A stretch of 64,000 nt of DNA from Phialophora verrucosa (GCA_002099365.1 MSED01000003.1:3410001-3474000); one strand, 5' to 3'. Positions 31,640 to 43,154 are shown, counted from the first letter of the stretch. Notes: generated by a model not told the origin, from the letters alone. Numbers and translations: made by a program.

Positions 31640-33649
31640 ATGAGCGAAGACACAGGTCAAGCAGACACGGTCGCCCAAATCATCGTCAACAGCCTGTACA
31701 ATGCCGGGGTACGAGTGGTGTTCGGGGTGCCGGGGGCCAAGATCGACGCCATCTTCGACTGCCTCATGGACCACCCGGAGATCAAGCTAATCGTGGCGCG
31801 GCACGAACAAAACGCGGCGTTCATGGCCGCGGCGGTGGGACGCATCACGGGCATCCCGGGCGTGTGCATCGGCACCAGCGGGCCCGGGGCGTCGAACCTG
31901 GCGACGGGGCTCGTGACGGCGACGACGGAGAACGACCCGGTGGTGGCCCTGGTGGGGTCCGTGCCGCGCCACATGAACCTGAAGCGCACGCACCAGAGCA
32001 TGCGGGCGCTGGACATCCTGGGCCCGACGGCCAAGCACGCGGTGGGTATCGACGTCGAGGACCAGGCGGCCGAGGTGGTGCTGAACGCGTTCCGCTCCGC
32101 CAGCACGTCGCCCAAGGGCGCGGCCGTCATCTCGATCCCTCAGGACGTCGCGCGTGGGAAGTCGCAGATCCGCGCGTTCCCGACGCACGCGTTCGTGCCG
32201 CCGCGGTACGGGCCCGCGGCGCCGCACGCGCTCGACGAGGTCGTGCGCATGGTCGAGCAGGCGCGGCTGCCCGTGCTGTTCCTGGGCATGCGCGCCAGCA
32301 GCCCGCGGGTCGTGGACGCCGTGCGCGCCCTGCTGGCCCGCTTCCCGCTGCCGACGATCGAGACGTTCCAGGCCGCGGGCGCCGTGCCGCGCGAGCTGGT
32401 CCACCTGTTCTACGGGCGCGTGGGCCTGTTCCGCAACCAGGTCGGCGACAAGCTGCTCGCCAAGTCGGACCTCGTGCTCGCCGTCGGCTACGACCCCGTC
32501 GAGTACGACGCCAACGCCTGGAACCCGGCCGGCAGCCGCAGGGTCGTCCACATCGACTACACGCCCTGCGACTACGGCACGTACTACCACCCCGTGGCCG
32601 AGCTGGTCGGCTCTGTCGTCGAAAACGTCAAGTATCTGACCGACCACCTGACGAGCATCGCCGAGCCGTCCATCTCGGACCTCTGCCGCGGCCTGACCCA
32701 AGAGTATACGCAATGGCAGGACAGGCCGGAGGTGCACCGCTCCTCGGGCCTCGTGCATCCTCTGCACTTCATCACCGCGCTGCAGGGCATGGTCTCCAAG
32801 GACACCACCGTCTGCGTCGACGTCGGCAGCGTCTACATTTACTTTATGCGATATTTCTTCGCGTACGAGCCTAGGCGATTACTTTGGTGAGTGCGAATAT
32901 CCGATGGTTACTATGTACCTGACTGGTTCAATTTGCCTGTTCGCTTCTGCATACGAGTACTTATTACCTGACTTGCTCGATACCTCTTTTTTGCGTCTGG
33001 TTACGGAGTACTTAATTACCTGACTTGCTCAATCTCTCCTTTTTGCTACTTGATTACCTGTCTTTCTCAATTTCCCCATTTTCGCGTCTGCATACATATG
33101 GAGTACTCAATTACCTGACTTGCTCAATTCCCCCCTTTTCGCATCTGCATCCCAAATCTTTTCCCCCTCCTCGCTTCTAGGATACTGACCCGTGTGTAAT
33201 GCAGTTCCGACGGCCAACAAACCCTGGGCGTGGCCCTACCGTGGGCGATCGCCTCCTCGCTGACCCAGACCCCGCCGTGTTCGGCCAAGGTCATCTCCGT
33301 CAGCGGCGACGGCGGCTTCATGTTCTCCGCCCAGGAACTCAGCACCGCCGTCCTGCAGGGGTGCAACATCACGCACTTCGTCTGGAACGACGAGGCCTAC
33401 AACATGGTCGAGTTCCAGGAGGTGATGAAGTACGGGCGCAGCAGCGGCGTGAAGCTGGGCGGCGTCGACTTCGTCACGCTGGCGCACAGCTTTGGCGCCA
33501 AGGGCTTTCGGATCGCGGATTCGGCCGACGTGGAGCGCGTGGTTAAAGAGGCCCTGGCGTATGAGGGCGTGAGTCTGGTGGATGTGAGGATCGATTATGC
33601 GGGTAATGGTTCGTTGGCGGCGAATTTGATCGAGGATGAGTGGAATTGA
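31640..33649 (+). CDS. Catabolic-type acetolactate synthase (ThDP enzyme, AlsS-like)
   Basis: Exons are 31640..32886 and 33205..33649, giving 563 aa. The split codon gives RRLL-C-SDGQQTLGVALPW. It joins two pyruvates to alpha-acetolactate with loss of CO2. FGVPGAKIDAIFD and the catalytic Glu in RHEQNAAFMAAAVGR open the PYR domain, and GTSGPGASNLATG follows. The ThDP/Mg motif GDGGFMFSAQELSTA runs to FVWNDEAYNM. The order and length match bacterial AlsS rather than mitochondrial Ilv2. There is no targeting presequence, so a cytosolic site is inferred. It pairs with the divergent decarboxylase to make acetoin. The first exon is very GC-rich. The 318-bp intron carries a degenerate minisatellite. 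An earlier ATG (31592) adds 16 residues and seems less likely. Confidence 0.9.
32916..33153 (+). repeat. Degenerate ~50-bp tandem repeat inside the acetolactate synthase intron
   Basis: Five imperfect units of about 39-53 bp start near 32916, 32955, 33006, 33050 and 33101. The shared core is TTACCTGACTTGCTCAAT, followed by a C/T-rich run and a CGTCTGCATAC-like end. Three units begin with GAGTACT. The array fills most of the 318-bp intron. Each core has a CTGAC branch-site-like word followed by pyrimidines. Confidence 0.85.
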
Positions 33650-33922
33650 ATCCGCCATGTCCTCCTCAGAGCGAGGGAGGTAGGAACAGGACCAGGACCG
33701 GGACTCAGCAGCGGATGGGCGTGGTACATACGCATGAGATGTGAAAATGATAGGATGGCACATGACATACAATGACAATACTATGCACTACGACGCGATG
33801 AAAAGCCATTCCATGCAAAATGCCAAAGGCGGTCAACTTGCTGTTGATCGTACTGCACGTTTACCGAGCATGTACATCTACTGCAATATTATCGGCGCTG
33901 AAGGCTTTGAAGACCTGCCTCA

Positions 33923-36361
33923 TCACACATCCCACAACAACTCTTCCTCCTTGACATCGCCGAATGCCGCCAGAATCGCGTCCTTCGTATCATCCACGAG
34001 CTTGCGTTCAGGCTCCTTCCATGCTGCAAGCTTCCCAAACCGCCTGCCCTTAACAATGCGGTCTGATGCGTTTAACAGCTCGTTAGCGAAGCAGATGCAG
34101 TAGTCACCCTTTCCAAGATGCTCCTCCTGATGCATTTTATCAGATATCGTGGAGACCACCCGAACACTTCTTTCGAACACGGCAAAGAGGTTCACCCGAG
34201 CCATGGGCAACGTCTTGCTGGAGCCGGCAAACAACGCTTGAGTTGTCATAGCCAGAGGCAATAGTCTCTGCTTTTCCATCTGAGCGCTCGAGGTGGGCAC
34301 CTTCATGTCAGAGGTTGGCCGGGATTTGTTCTTTCGCGTCCTCTGCACCTTCGCATACGAGTCGTTCAACTCGGCCCACTGGGCGTCACTGATGTGGTAG
34401 TCTTGCTGTTTGATGTTGAATAGCAAGCAGCCGACTTTATCCTTTCGACGATGTTCCGGGATACCGATGCCTGCGGCCATCTTTGCTGCATGCGCTGGGA
34501 TGGCAAGACACCAATTGTCGTGGGTGTTCTTCCCCTTGTGATTCTTCCGGAATTTCAGCCTGGCCCCCACGTACCGTGCCCAACAAGCGTGAAAATTGCT
34601 CTTCGGGAGGTTGCCGCCGGGAAACAATGTTTCGCGGTACTGGCTGCATAGTTTGTCGAGCACAGGCACCTTGTCAAGCCCGCCCAAGTGGGTGAGAGCG
34701 TTGTAGGAGTGCAGAATAGCACCCACATAGTGCCGGTACCTGAGCAGGTAATGTCCATAGTAGTTGCAGAGGTCAAGGATCTCGAGCACATGGTTCCCAG
34801 CGACCCATGGCGATTGGAAGACAAGGTCCCAACAGTTGTGTCTCGCATAGCACTGGAGGTCCAGGGCCATGCTCTGCAGATGCCATCCAAGGGTTTGAGA
34901 GCAGCGGCAGGGAAAGCAGGTTTGGTCTTGCAGTAGTGCCGTGATCTGGGAGCAAACCTGCTGTGCGAGCTTCAATGCGATTATGCGGCTTTTTGGAATC
35001 AAGTTCGGCTGTTGGATGTAACGCAGGTAGACTCTGTAGCTCTGGGACAACAGATTCAACCCGAGAACGGCCGACCAAGACACCTGTTTGGTCTTTGCAC
35101 CCGCCATGAGGTCCTCCGCTACATCCGAGTAGACAGGCGTACTCCTCATGATGGCATTGAGAGGTATGACCTCCCCTGAAATCCAATGGACAATGTTTTC
35201 TATCATGGCAGAGGAGATGAACCGATTTCCGCCCGTTCCCTTGATGACGATCGAGTGCACTTGAGCGGCAAAATTATGTCCGCATCTGGTGCACGACGGA
35301 TCGTGCGAGAACAAGTTGTCGTCTTTCTGACAATCAGACAGAGTTCGCTCGATATGCTGAAGACGGCCCAGTAACGAGGTATTGGTCCCGATGATTTTCT
35401 GATTGCGCAATTCGGCCTCGAACGAGCTGCGAAACGAGCTGCAGATCCTGCAAAACTCCGAACTGCTGAGGTTTTCATCATGCTGAAGTAATTCGTTGGC
35501 CACCTCTCTGAGCGACGCGAAGGCGGCATTGGTCATGAACGAAGCCACCACGAATGAGATGGTACCTTTTCCCGCAGCGGCCCAATAGCCGTCGATCGAC
35601 GTCGAGATGTCTTGAATGCGCTGACCTGGTTAGCAAAACTTCTTGGGTCACTCAGGATCTACGTGCCTGTGCTGCAGCCATCACCTCGAGTGCATTTCCA
35701 AGCTCATCGTCTGCAAGGTGGACGTTGGTGTTCCCGCGAGTGGTGGGGCGTTGCACCGAGGCGGGAGCAATGGACTGCGTCGAGGTGTCGGAGTGGTTAG
35801 TGTCGAGCCCTTCGTGGTCGTTGGCTTCCTCGACCATCAAGCCCTCGTACTGGTTGACCGGACGCGCGGTTTGGCTTGTTGGAGATTGCGATCCTCGCTT
35901 TTCATTGTTCTGGGACTTTGGGCCGCCATATCGAGCGCAAAGGTCGCGGTAGATCTTTTCAAGGCTGTGCCCAATGTCAGCATCCATCCTGTCCTCGTTG
36001 GTGTCACTACCATCGTAACTCACAGAGTCGTGAAATGTTCGTGCCCGACAGTATCCTCGTCGTCGGCAGCGGCGTCAACTTCAATCCGATAGTGCTTGCT
36101 AAGTCTGGTTCTGTCTGCAATGGCTTCTCGAAAGTAGAAGTGAACAATGTCAGGGAGGGTATTCAGCTTCTCGGACACTTGGTTCGCCAAAGATTCGAGG
36201 CCTTTGATGGTCAAGCTTTTGATGGGCTTGTCTGGTGCCGAGCTGCGCTGCTGAAACCAGGTGAGTAGACCACGCGTGCTCCGCTTGTACCGGACGTATG
36301 CCTCTAGCAAGTCCGGGGGGAGACCACAAGAGGTGAGTTTGTGGGAGACGTTGAAGAGCAT
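33923..36361 (-). CDS. DUF6604-type fungal protein, unknown function
   Basis: Proposed coding segments are complement(33923..35620, 35685..35964, 36024..36361), giving 771 aa. The N-terminus (SCGLPPDLLEAYVRYKRSTR, then GLLTWFQQRS) is the DUF6604 opening: LPP, a YKxxT-type helix, then a Trp. A linker with EHFTTL joins LEKIYRDLCARYGG. The second part begins RIQDISTSIDGYWAAAGKGT and is mostly helical, with Cys/His clusters at CQKDDNLFSHDPSCTRCGH and CFPCRCSQTLGWH. The first intron (59 bp, GTGAGT) is secure. The second is uncertain: a 64-bp choice (GTGATG donor) or a 37-bp choice (GTAGAT donor, adding VMAAAQARQ) both keep frame. The function of the family is not known to me. The start at MLFNVSHKL is chosen because it precedes the domain closely. 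Confidence 0.7.
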
Positions 36362-37402
36362 CGTGTTCTGGCGGGCTCCAGCAGCTAGTTCAAGGTTGCC
36401 TGCGCTCAGTGGAGTGGCACTCGCCTTGATATGAAGTTGTCTGAGAGTTTGAGAGCAGAGAGTAGCGCTCAGGGTTTGCTCAAGGACAAGAAACGTTGAC
36501 AGGCAGAGCAATCAAGCAAACATGAGGAAAGCGCGAGGGCGGGCACGTGTGTGGGAAAGAACAACTGGGGACAATGAAGCCTTTTTTCTTCCTCTCACGC
36601 GTGGTTGCCGTGTGCGAAAGTCTTTTAATAAGGAAAGGAAGGTCCATCATCGGGACGTGGAGCTTCACATGTGCTCGTTCTTCACGCAATCGGCAAGTGA
36701 GAAACGCCGTAAGTCGCGGCTCAAAGTAGACAGACCACTCGCAATCACTGACATCAGCCATCCTTTTCTTCAAGAGGGCCATGTTTTACTGCGCAGAATG
36801 AAGTGAGATTGGTTGAAAGTTGCATAGAGGTGAAAGCGGAATTTGAGGACCTTAACGAGGTCGATGACGGCTGAGCTTCACGTGACCTTGATTCACCCGT
36901 TCCTCACTCTTCACATCAGGGCAATGCCGGGCCGGCATGTCTGGGCGTGGCGAGGTGTTGAGAATCAAGTAGAATAAAATGGAACTTGTACCCGCCTAAA
37001 AGGAGACTATAGGAAGTCAGATTCTTATGGCGAATGAAGTGACAAGTCGCTGGAGGTGAGTCTCTTCTGCGCATATCATTCTTTCTCCCCTGTGATCATG
37101 GCCCAGAATAGTAATCCTAACCCTTGTCGACATCTTCCTCGATCATCGAAGGTGGAGGCAGGCTCTGTTTGTGCCTTGCTGTCTCAAAAAGGAGCGGGTA
37201 TACCAGTGCTTGGAAGACGGGGAGCATTGCTCGAATACGTGAAATATTCTTCGGCGGGATGGTGTTCGGTTGCGTAAATCAACAGCGAGTCGTCCGTCTT
37301 CGAGAGCTTATCCTCGGTGCCCTTGTCCTGAGTGAATGGGTGGGCGTGCCACTTGACTTCTGTCGAGAGGCCGTTTTCCGTGGTCGACGGTGAAGGCAGA
37401 CC
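36362..37402. other. Intergenic region, about 1 kb
   Basis: Contains the DUF6604 promoter and unassigned sequence. Short frames on both strands lack family features. Nothing else was seen. Confidence 0.35.
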
Positions 37403-37726
37403 CTATGGAGAAGAGCCTTGACTTCGGTGACACGGCGAATTGAGCCCTGAGATCGTTCTTCTAGTTGTACATGGGCCAGAGAATGTTGCTGTCCTTCCTC
37501 GCCCGGTCACTTGGGTTGCATCCACGAGCGGCGCAGCGTCTTGGTTTTGAGATTTTTCGAGTGGGGGGGCATTGCTTCTCCTAGTGATGAATTTCATCCA
37601 CATCCACGAGAGGAGGAACCACATGCTGGCAAGCAGTAGTATCGAGAGCACCGCGACCACGATTGGCGTTGCGATGAATGAGTGTGAGGGGGCAGCGCGA
37701 CGAATGAGCCGCCGGGACGAGTACAT
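37403..37726 (-). CDS. Hypothetical single-pass membrane protein
   Basis: An uninterrupted frame of 107 codons starts at MYSSRRLIRRAAPSHS (a further ATG at 37762 adds 12). One strong hydrophobic segment (FIATPIVVAVLSILLLASMW continuing FLLSWMW) is followed by basic KFITRR and a polar tail. Positive residues on both flanks and a 25-residue segment look like a real membrane span. I know no family for it, and there is no other support for expression. It could also be an exon of a larger gene. Confidence 0.35.
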   Translation of the reverse strand: MYSSRRLIRRAAPSHSFIATPIVVAVLSILLLASMWFLLSWMWMKFITRRSNAPPLEKSQNQDAAPLVDATQVTGRGRTATFSGPCTTRRTISGLNSPCHRSQGSSP

Positions 37727-38197
37727 GTCGACGACTGCACCGATATAGTGTCTCGGCGCCATGTGCGAATCAGTTAATGGGCGTGCGCAGATTATGCGAT
37801 TGTAGGAAAGAGTGTAATCAAAGTGGACGAAAAGTCCAACTCAAAAAGAGTGTCAAGAAACAATAGTACAACGAGTGGACTTGATAAATTGAAACATGGA
37901 CTTGCTTGTAGTGACCGTTCCCGGTTCGAAGAAATAGTCTTGTAACACGCGCTCGGTCGCAACCAAGAGCGTCACATTCCTCGGGATGGCTTCCTGGTGG
38001 CGGGGGGTGGATTCCTCCCCGCCTCCCGAAGCCATGCAGCCTGAAAATCTGGGGATCTGGAACCCGTGCTGGTCCGAGCGTGCATGCCCGTGCGAAGAAT
38101 CCGCGGTGCAGCCCTACGACTTCTATACGTGGTGAGATGTAAGATGGTAGTGGTCGGGGTCTCAGAGGAAGCATGCCAAGACTCGAAGTCTCTGATG

Positions 38198-38944
38198 CTA
38201 GCGATGTTGCAGCATGGGGTGACTTAACAGAGCCTCGACCGTGACGTTGTTTTCCGGGGCCGGCGGGTGTCTCATGGCCAGATATTGGAAGTCCAGCGTG
38301 TTGAGCGGCGACACGGGTGTGGGTGGCTGCGGCGCAGCAATGATCGGTACATCGTCATCTGGCCGTCTCATACGAGTACCCTGAGATCCAACTCCGATGT
38401 AATCCATCGGATCATACGGCTTCACATAGTGCGTTGCATGCGCTGGGGGAGGCTGCGATTTCGGTCGTGGCACATGGCCAACGGCTGGAGGTGCGTCATA
38501 CCGAGAGTATGGCGGCGGAGGGTCGAGATGGTCTGGCGGAAGGGCAATAGCAATATTGACGCTTGCTCTTTTATTCTGGAGGTCCATCTCTCTGTTATCA
38601 AGTCCTGACCATTGCCTCTGCGCCATCTCGGCCGACCTCGTGCGATGCGTGCGAGGAGTTGGGTTTCTCAGATTCTCGACATCCAAACTTGCTCCGACCT
38701 CGTGAAATGGTGCTGGAGAAGTCGTCCGAGGACGTGGAGGGGGACCAGGAAGGGGTCGATTCAGGTAGTACCCATCCACCACTCGATATTCGGCTCTCTC
38801 GATTGGCCGATAGGCCGCGGGGATGTCGTCCCAGCTGGGACTCCGGAATTGTTGTTGAGTCGACGTTGTCAGCATCACACTGGAGCGTGACTGTCGTAGT
38901 TTCGTCCGGACATGGGTGAAAATGCTATCCCCCTGCGAGCTCAT
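38198..38944 (-). CDS. Hypothetical Pro-rich disordered protein
   Basis: A single frame of 248 codons begins MSSQGDSIFTHVRTKLRQSR. A second ATG eight codons upstream (38968) gives MNDRPATT. The sequence is rich in Pro, Arg and Ser with blocks such as PLPGPPPRPRTTSPAP, LPPDHLDPPPPYSRYDAPP and APQPPTPVSPLN. PPPPYSRY resembles a PPxY-type WW-domain ligand. No folded domain is recognised. The length, single open frame and clean start support a gene, but the function is unknown. Confidence 0.5.
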   Translation of the reverse strand: MSSQGDSIFTHVRTKLRQSRSSVMLTTSTQQQFRSPSWDDIPAAYRPIERAEYRVVDGYYLNRPLPGPPPRPRTTSPAPFHEVGASLDVENLRNPTPRTHRTRSAEMAQRQWSGLDNREMDLQNKRASVNIAIALPPDHLDPPPPYSRYDAPPAVGHVPRPKSQPPPAHATHYVKPYDPMDYIGVGSQGTRMRRPDDDVPIIAAPQPPTPVSPLNTLDFQYLAMRHPPAPENNVTVEALLSHPMLQHR

Positions 38945-41167
38945 GGTGGTAGCTGGCCTGTCATTCAATCAGTTGAAGACGGCCGCTAGGACGTGACAAG
39001 GTCGAATTCAATACCCTTCAGCTGCTCGCGGCAAAGTTGGGAATGTCGAAGGCGGACAGGGACGTTCAACCTCTGAGTTGAGGTGTTGGTGGAAGCTCCG
39101 ATTCAATGCCAGATGAACGGCATCGGAATGGGACAAAGAAGATATGGCAACTCGCCAGGTAGTCCGGCTGGGTGAAGCTGGATACCGCCTAACGAGAGGC
39201 TACACCGTGGGTGGACATCTGATTTAAGAAAAGAACTACTCCTTGCAAGCATAAGCGTTGACGACGATGATCGGGTCGTAGTCGGCCGCGCAAAAACGGT
39301 CAGACCTTCACTGCATCGAGCATAGGCGGTCGATCTGTCCATTGATAGTAATTGGCACGGAGAGCCTTTGTCGGTAAGCGGTAAGCTTTTCAGAATAATC
39401 GTAGCAGAGGGGGCCGGCTTGTCGCAGGCGCAGTATGCGATGCCATTTTCGACGTTGCGAAGCAGGCGAAACGGGCCAAAGAAGCCCGTGTTGTGTTGGC
39501 TGTGCCAGGGCATCCAACCCACCATGGTGCCGACTTGAGCGCGTCGGTCGATCTGCAGTGGCTTCAGCTTGTGTCTATATTGAACAAAGTTGTAGAGGAT
39601 TATTCATGTATCGTGCCGGTGCCGGGCACGATCTTCCTGCGGATGGTCAAAGTAGGCGACTTTTCACGGCTGGAGATGCCCACGGATCGTTGGCATCAAG
39701 AAGTGCATCCTTCGCCAAGTGAATGAGTTGCCGCACGAAGCTAGAGCTGACGAGCTTGGGGCCGTGTAAGCTTCACCTGGGGAGCCTCCTTCGCCCCAAG
39801 GGAGGGCGGTCAAGGCCGGTCTTGGGGTCCTAAACGCGACTCGATGCCGACACATCGGACTTGAGTATGCGCTCAGGAGTCAGTTCCCTCACGCCGGGCC
39901 CCAGAATCTGCATGTGGCGCTAGACCGCAGAGTACGGATGCGACAAACAGCGCAGGGCACGGCATACCGTGAAGCAGCGAGATCTCAAGCGAGGGAGCGA
40001 CGACAGGTTCATGGCTCTGCCCCATCTTGGCTCGCACTTCGGTGCTTGACTTTCTCCTCCTGGATAGTGTCCGGAGACGGACAAATGGCTACAGTAATAG
40101 GAAGGAGGCAAGCATCGAGCACTTTATACGGAGTACTGTATGTGGTTCTTCATGCGAGATTACGCTTGTGCGACAAGCCCGTCCATCTGCTGTAATGGAT
40201 TGGGCAGCTACGAGAATGGCATTCCCAGCCAGCCAGCGAAGCTCGCTTTCTCCGCAAAGTCGACGGAGGCGATTAGTGGGACTAGGGTCTGCAACCGTGC
40301 ATGCCTTTCCAGGCTTTCCACATGGCAACCGCTTAGCTGGAGTCCGGAGCACTTAAGCTGATCATTTTAGAAATGATACCAATAACCTGCCTTTGAGGCT
40401 GACTGGTCGGTGCTTACACAGTACGACCTTCACATTAACATGTAGTATGTAAGTAGTTATGCTCTGAACTTGACGGCCAGAGTGTGATGATCGATATTGG
40501 TTACTGTGGACTTTTTTTCCTTGCATTCACGTTCTGCCAAGCTGGTGTCGACAGTTTCGGTTCACCACACGAAACAACTGTGACGGGCACGACGGGGTCG
40601 CGGAGACGGAGGTGCTGCATAAAGCCACCGAGCAGTGGGTTTGAGGATGCACTGGGGGTTACGCGAAGGCGCAGATGCCAAGGGCCTTGGTGGCGTTGCG
40701 GCGGCATCCCTTTATGCTAAATTCAGCAGCAGCCAATTTCCCAGAGTGGACGGATTTCCCACCTGTTCCTCTCTGTTGTGCGTTCACCTTAGAAGTCATC
40801 CATTTTTCAGGAAGGCGATCGAGACTCCTTGGGAAATGGACATATCCAAGCATCCAGCAACACGCAGAAAAAGGGATGGGGCCACAGATTCGGTAATGAA
40901 CAGGTATTACGCAATGCTAGCTACAGTGGTCTAGCCAGCATCTCCTTGATGCGTCCAAATAATATGCAAAGAAGTTCCCATTTTGAATCATGCAACTTCA
41001 CAGCCCATGTACTGTTGCGGACAATTACAACACAGCTTCCCCTCATATAGACCTCCCCAGACATGCTGCTATGTTCTTTGATATCAAGTAGGACTTCGCT
41101 GCAAATGCTGTGGCCATGGAACTCGTGACTGAAAAATGTTCAAAAGCGCGTCATGAGATCAGACCGC
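38945..41167. other. Gene-poor stretch of 2.2 kb
   Basis: Numerous frames of 60-140 codons lie on both strands and overlap each other. None shows a recognisable domain or credible exon structure. I see no repeats, RNA genes or mobile-element ends here. Confidence 0.4.
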
Positions 41168-41836
41168 TTATGCGATGACCATAACGGCGGCGGCAGCAAG
41201 ACCTGCAAGAGCAAAAGAACCGGCATTGGCGTTGGCGGCACCAGTGAAGGTGGCGGGGGCAACGGGGTTGGAAGAGCTGTTGGCACGTTAGCTTCAGTGT
41301 TCCCACATGGGCAAAGACTGAGGAAATGCTTACCCAGAGTACGACCAGACACCAGTGGTGGCAGCAGCAACGGGGGTTGAGGAAGTCCAGGCGCCAGTGG
41401 TTTCAGCGGCGACAGCGGTGGAGGTGGCCAAGGTGGTGCTCTCCCAGTCGCTCCATGTGTAGTCAGAAACGGGAGTGCTGGAGGCGGGCGCAACCGGCTT
41501 GCTGGAGGTCTCGGTCCAATCGCCCCAAGTGCCGGAGTAGGTGCTGGTGGAAGCAGGGGCGACGGGCTTGGAGCTGGTGCTGCTAACAGACCAGTCGCTC
41601 CAGGTGGGGTCCCAGGCGCCGCTGGTGCTGGTGACCTTGGCAGGGGAAGAGGTCGTGGAGGCAGAGACGCTCCAGTCGCTCCAGGTGTTGTCACCACCTG
41701 AACCACCCTTGTAGGGGCAGTTGGTGACGGTTGGCTCACAGGAGGTGATGGTCACATCGACGGTGTCGGTGATGGTGGTAGTGCCAGCGGAGGCAAGGGC
41801 GACGAAGCCGGCGGCGAGAACAATTGAGGTACGCAT
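41168..41836 (-). CDS. GPI-anchored Ser/Thr-rich cell-wall protein with Trp-Ser-Asp-Trp repeats
   Basis: Coding segments are complement(41168..41276, 41334..41836), giving 203 aa. The 57-bp intron splits a Gly codon. A signal peptide MRTSIVLAAGFVALASA is followed by TDTVDVTITSCEPTVTNCPY. Four spaced Trp motifs come next (TWSDWSVS twice, TWGDWTET, TWSDWEST), set in Ser/Thr/Pro/Ala-rich sequence. The C-terminus, only complete after splicing, is TGAANANAGSFALAGLAAAA then VMVIA: small residues for omega-site cleavage and a hydrophobic tail, as in GPI precursors. The protein should be O-mannosylated and attached to membrane or wall. The first ATG of the frame (41971) is rejected because the signal peptide begins at MRTS. 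Confidence 0.82.
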
Positions 41837-43145
41837 CTTGTTGGATTTGTTGGGTTTCTGGTTCAAATTACCGAAATCGGAAGAATAACTTCGAAGAGCG
41901 AACGACGTTGACGTTTGTTGAAACGAGTGTGGGCGAGTAGAACTCGAAAAGAATGGACGACCGAAGGTCAAGGGCTTGCTTGGATACTGAAGTTACTGCT
42001 TGAGTATAGGAAAAGAGGGAAGATAGCAGCCCTGGGCATTTTGAGCTTCTTGTAGTACACCCGCTAGCATGGGAGATTAGGAACACGGGTCGAGGAGCCA
42101 TGCGACCAACTGGAGCTAGACCAAACTGTCCAGCTTAATTTCCCCCAGCGCAGCCCATCAGACACCATGTCTGCCACTCCCGTGCAGCTGCGAGCCGAGT
42201 GTGGGAAAAAACGAGAAAGCAAACAAGTGACAGGGGCTCAAATAGGGGAGCCACCAATTACGACTCAGGAGATGGTAGGGTGGAAGCTCAGAAGGCTGAA
42301 GAAGGCTCAAATTAAGGCTTCGGGGCCTGCTGCAGGTACCATGACAGCCAGCCATTTGGAGTGGCTCCCTGGAAGCCACAGAGGGGCTCCGGTCAACGCT
42401 AGAAACATGGCATGACTGGGAACGGCATGGTGGCCTGTCGTGGAGCTGGTGAGCGGCCATCCTTTGGGAATCGCGGCGCCAGACGGTGAAAAGGAGCTGG
42501 TTAAATTTGGTGCGAGGCGACCAACACGCGAGATGCAAGTCGCCAGTCGGTGACGCGCTGGCTCAAATGAGACCCGGATCTCAGCAGCTACTCAGGTGCG
42601 GTTTGGCAATTTTCCCTTTGCGATGGCTGACTGTGACATGAGCCAGACTCGGGAGTTTCACAGTGCATCAGCTCAGGGGTTGGCGGGCGGCTCCCAATTC
42701 GTCCATTGCGGAGCCTCTATTGATGCACTCCTCACACAAAAACGTCCACGTGGTGCCCGAGGAGATCTCGCCATCATCTTCCCTCGTACAGTACTAGGTA
42801 AATTGCTTACTCTCCTGTATCTCCAGCAACCTGAGGAAGAAGACACGGCGGGAGGGTTCCCTGGATCGAGAAGCGGAAAGGTATATTGTCGCATAAATTG
42901 CACCAAAGCACCAGAGTATCATCCCCCATTGTGCACCGATGATGGCGGCTCTCCAGTCTACCAGGTAGAACGCTCTTAGGCGTGGGCTCCAGACCTCTCT
43001 CAGACCACCATGTAGTGTGTGTCTGGTCGGTTCATGTCTGACTGTTGCCGATGAAGATCGATCAACGTCTGCTTCCTTATGCGAGTTCTCTACGATCCTA
43101 TCCGCCACCAGCTGATGGGCGCCAACGTGACGTGTTGCAGAAGCT
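41837..43145. other. Intergenic region left of the transposon
   Basis: 1.3 kb between the GPI protein and the MULE insertion. A 127-codon plus frame (42596-42979) and a 104-codon minus frame with a hydrophobic segment (42794-43108) overlap. Neither is convincing. GC content is normal, in sharp contrast to the AT-rich block beyond 43.33 kb. Confidence 0.35.
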
Positions 43146-43154
43146 GTGAAATGC
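43146..43154. repeat. Target-site duplication of the MULE, left copy
   Basis: GTGAAATGC directly abuts the left inverted repeat and is repeated at 52190-52198. The next two bases (GG) of the left element end also happen to follow the right copy, so the exact boundary could slide by 1-2 bp. Nine bp gives symmetric repeats. Confidence 0.85.

Noticed and set aside
31552..32874. 440-codon plus frame and 326-codon minus frame across the acetolactate synthase
   Set aside because: Low-complexity Arg/Ala/Gly shadows of the GC-rich synthase exon. The true frame has the ThDP-enzyme motifs.
32916..33153. CRISPR-like regular repeats
   Set aside because: Units are degenerate, contiguous and inside a fungal intron; there are no unique spacers.
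37905..37945. GGTTCGAA word suggesting a tRNA T-arm
   Set aside because: No acceptor, D or anticodon stems pair around it. The same word near 55465 also fails. No tRNA was found in the window.
39103..39525. 140-codon minus-strand frame
   Set aside because: Considered as a small secreted or metabolic protein, but no domain, no credible start context, and antisense frames overlap.
42794..43108. Minus-strand frame with a hydrophobic segment near the transposon
   Set aside because: A single hydrophobic stretch alone is not enough; no splice partners or family were found.
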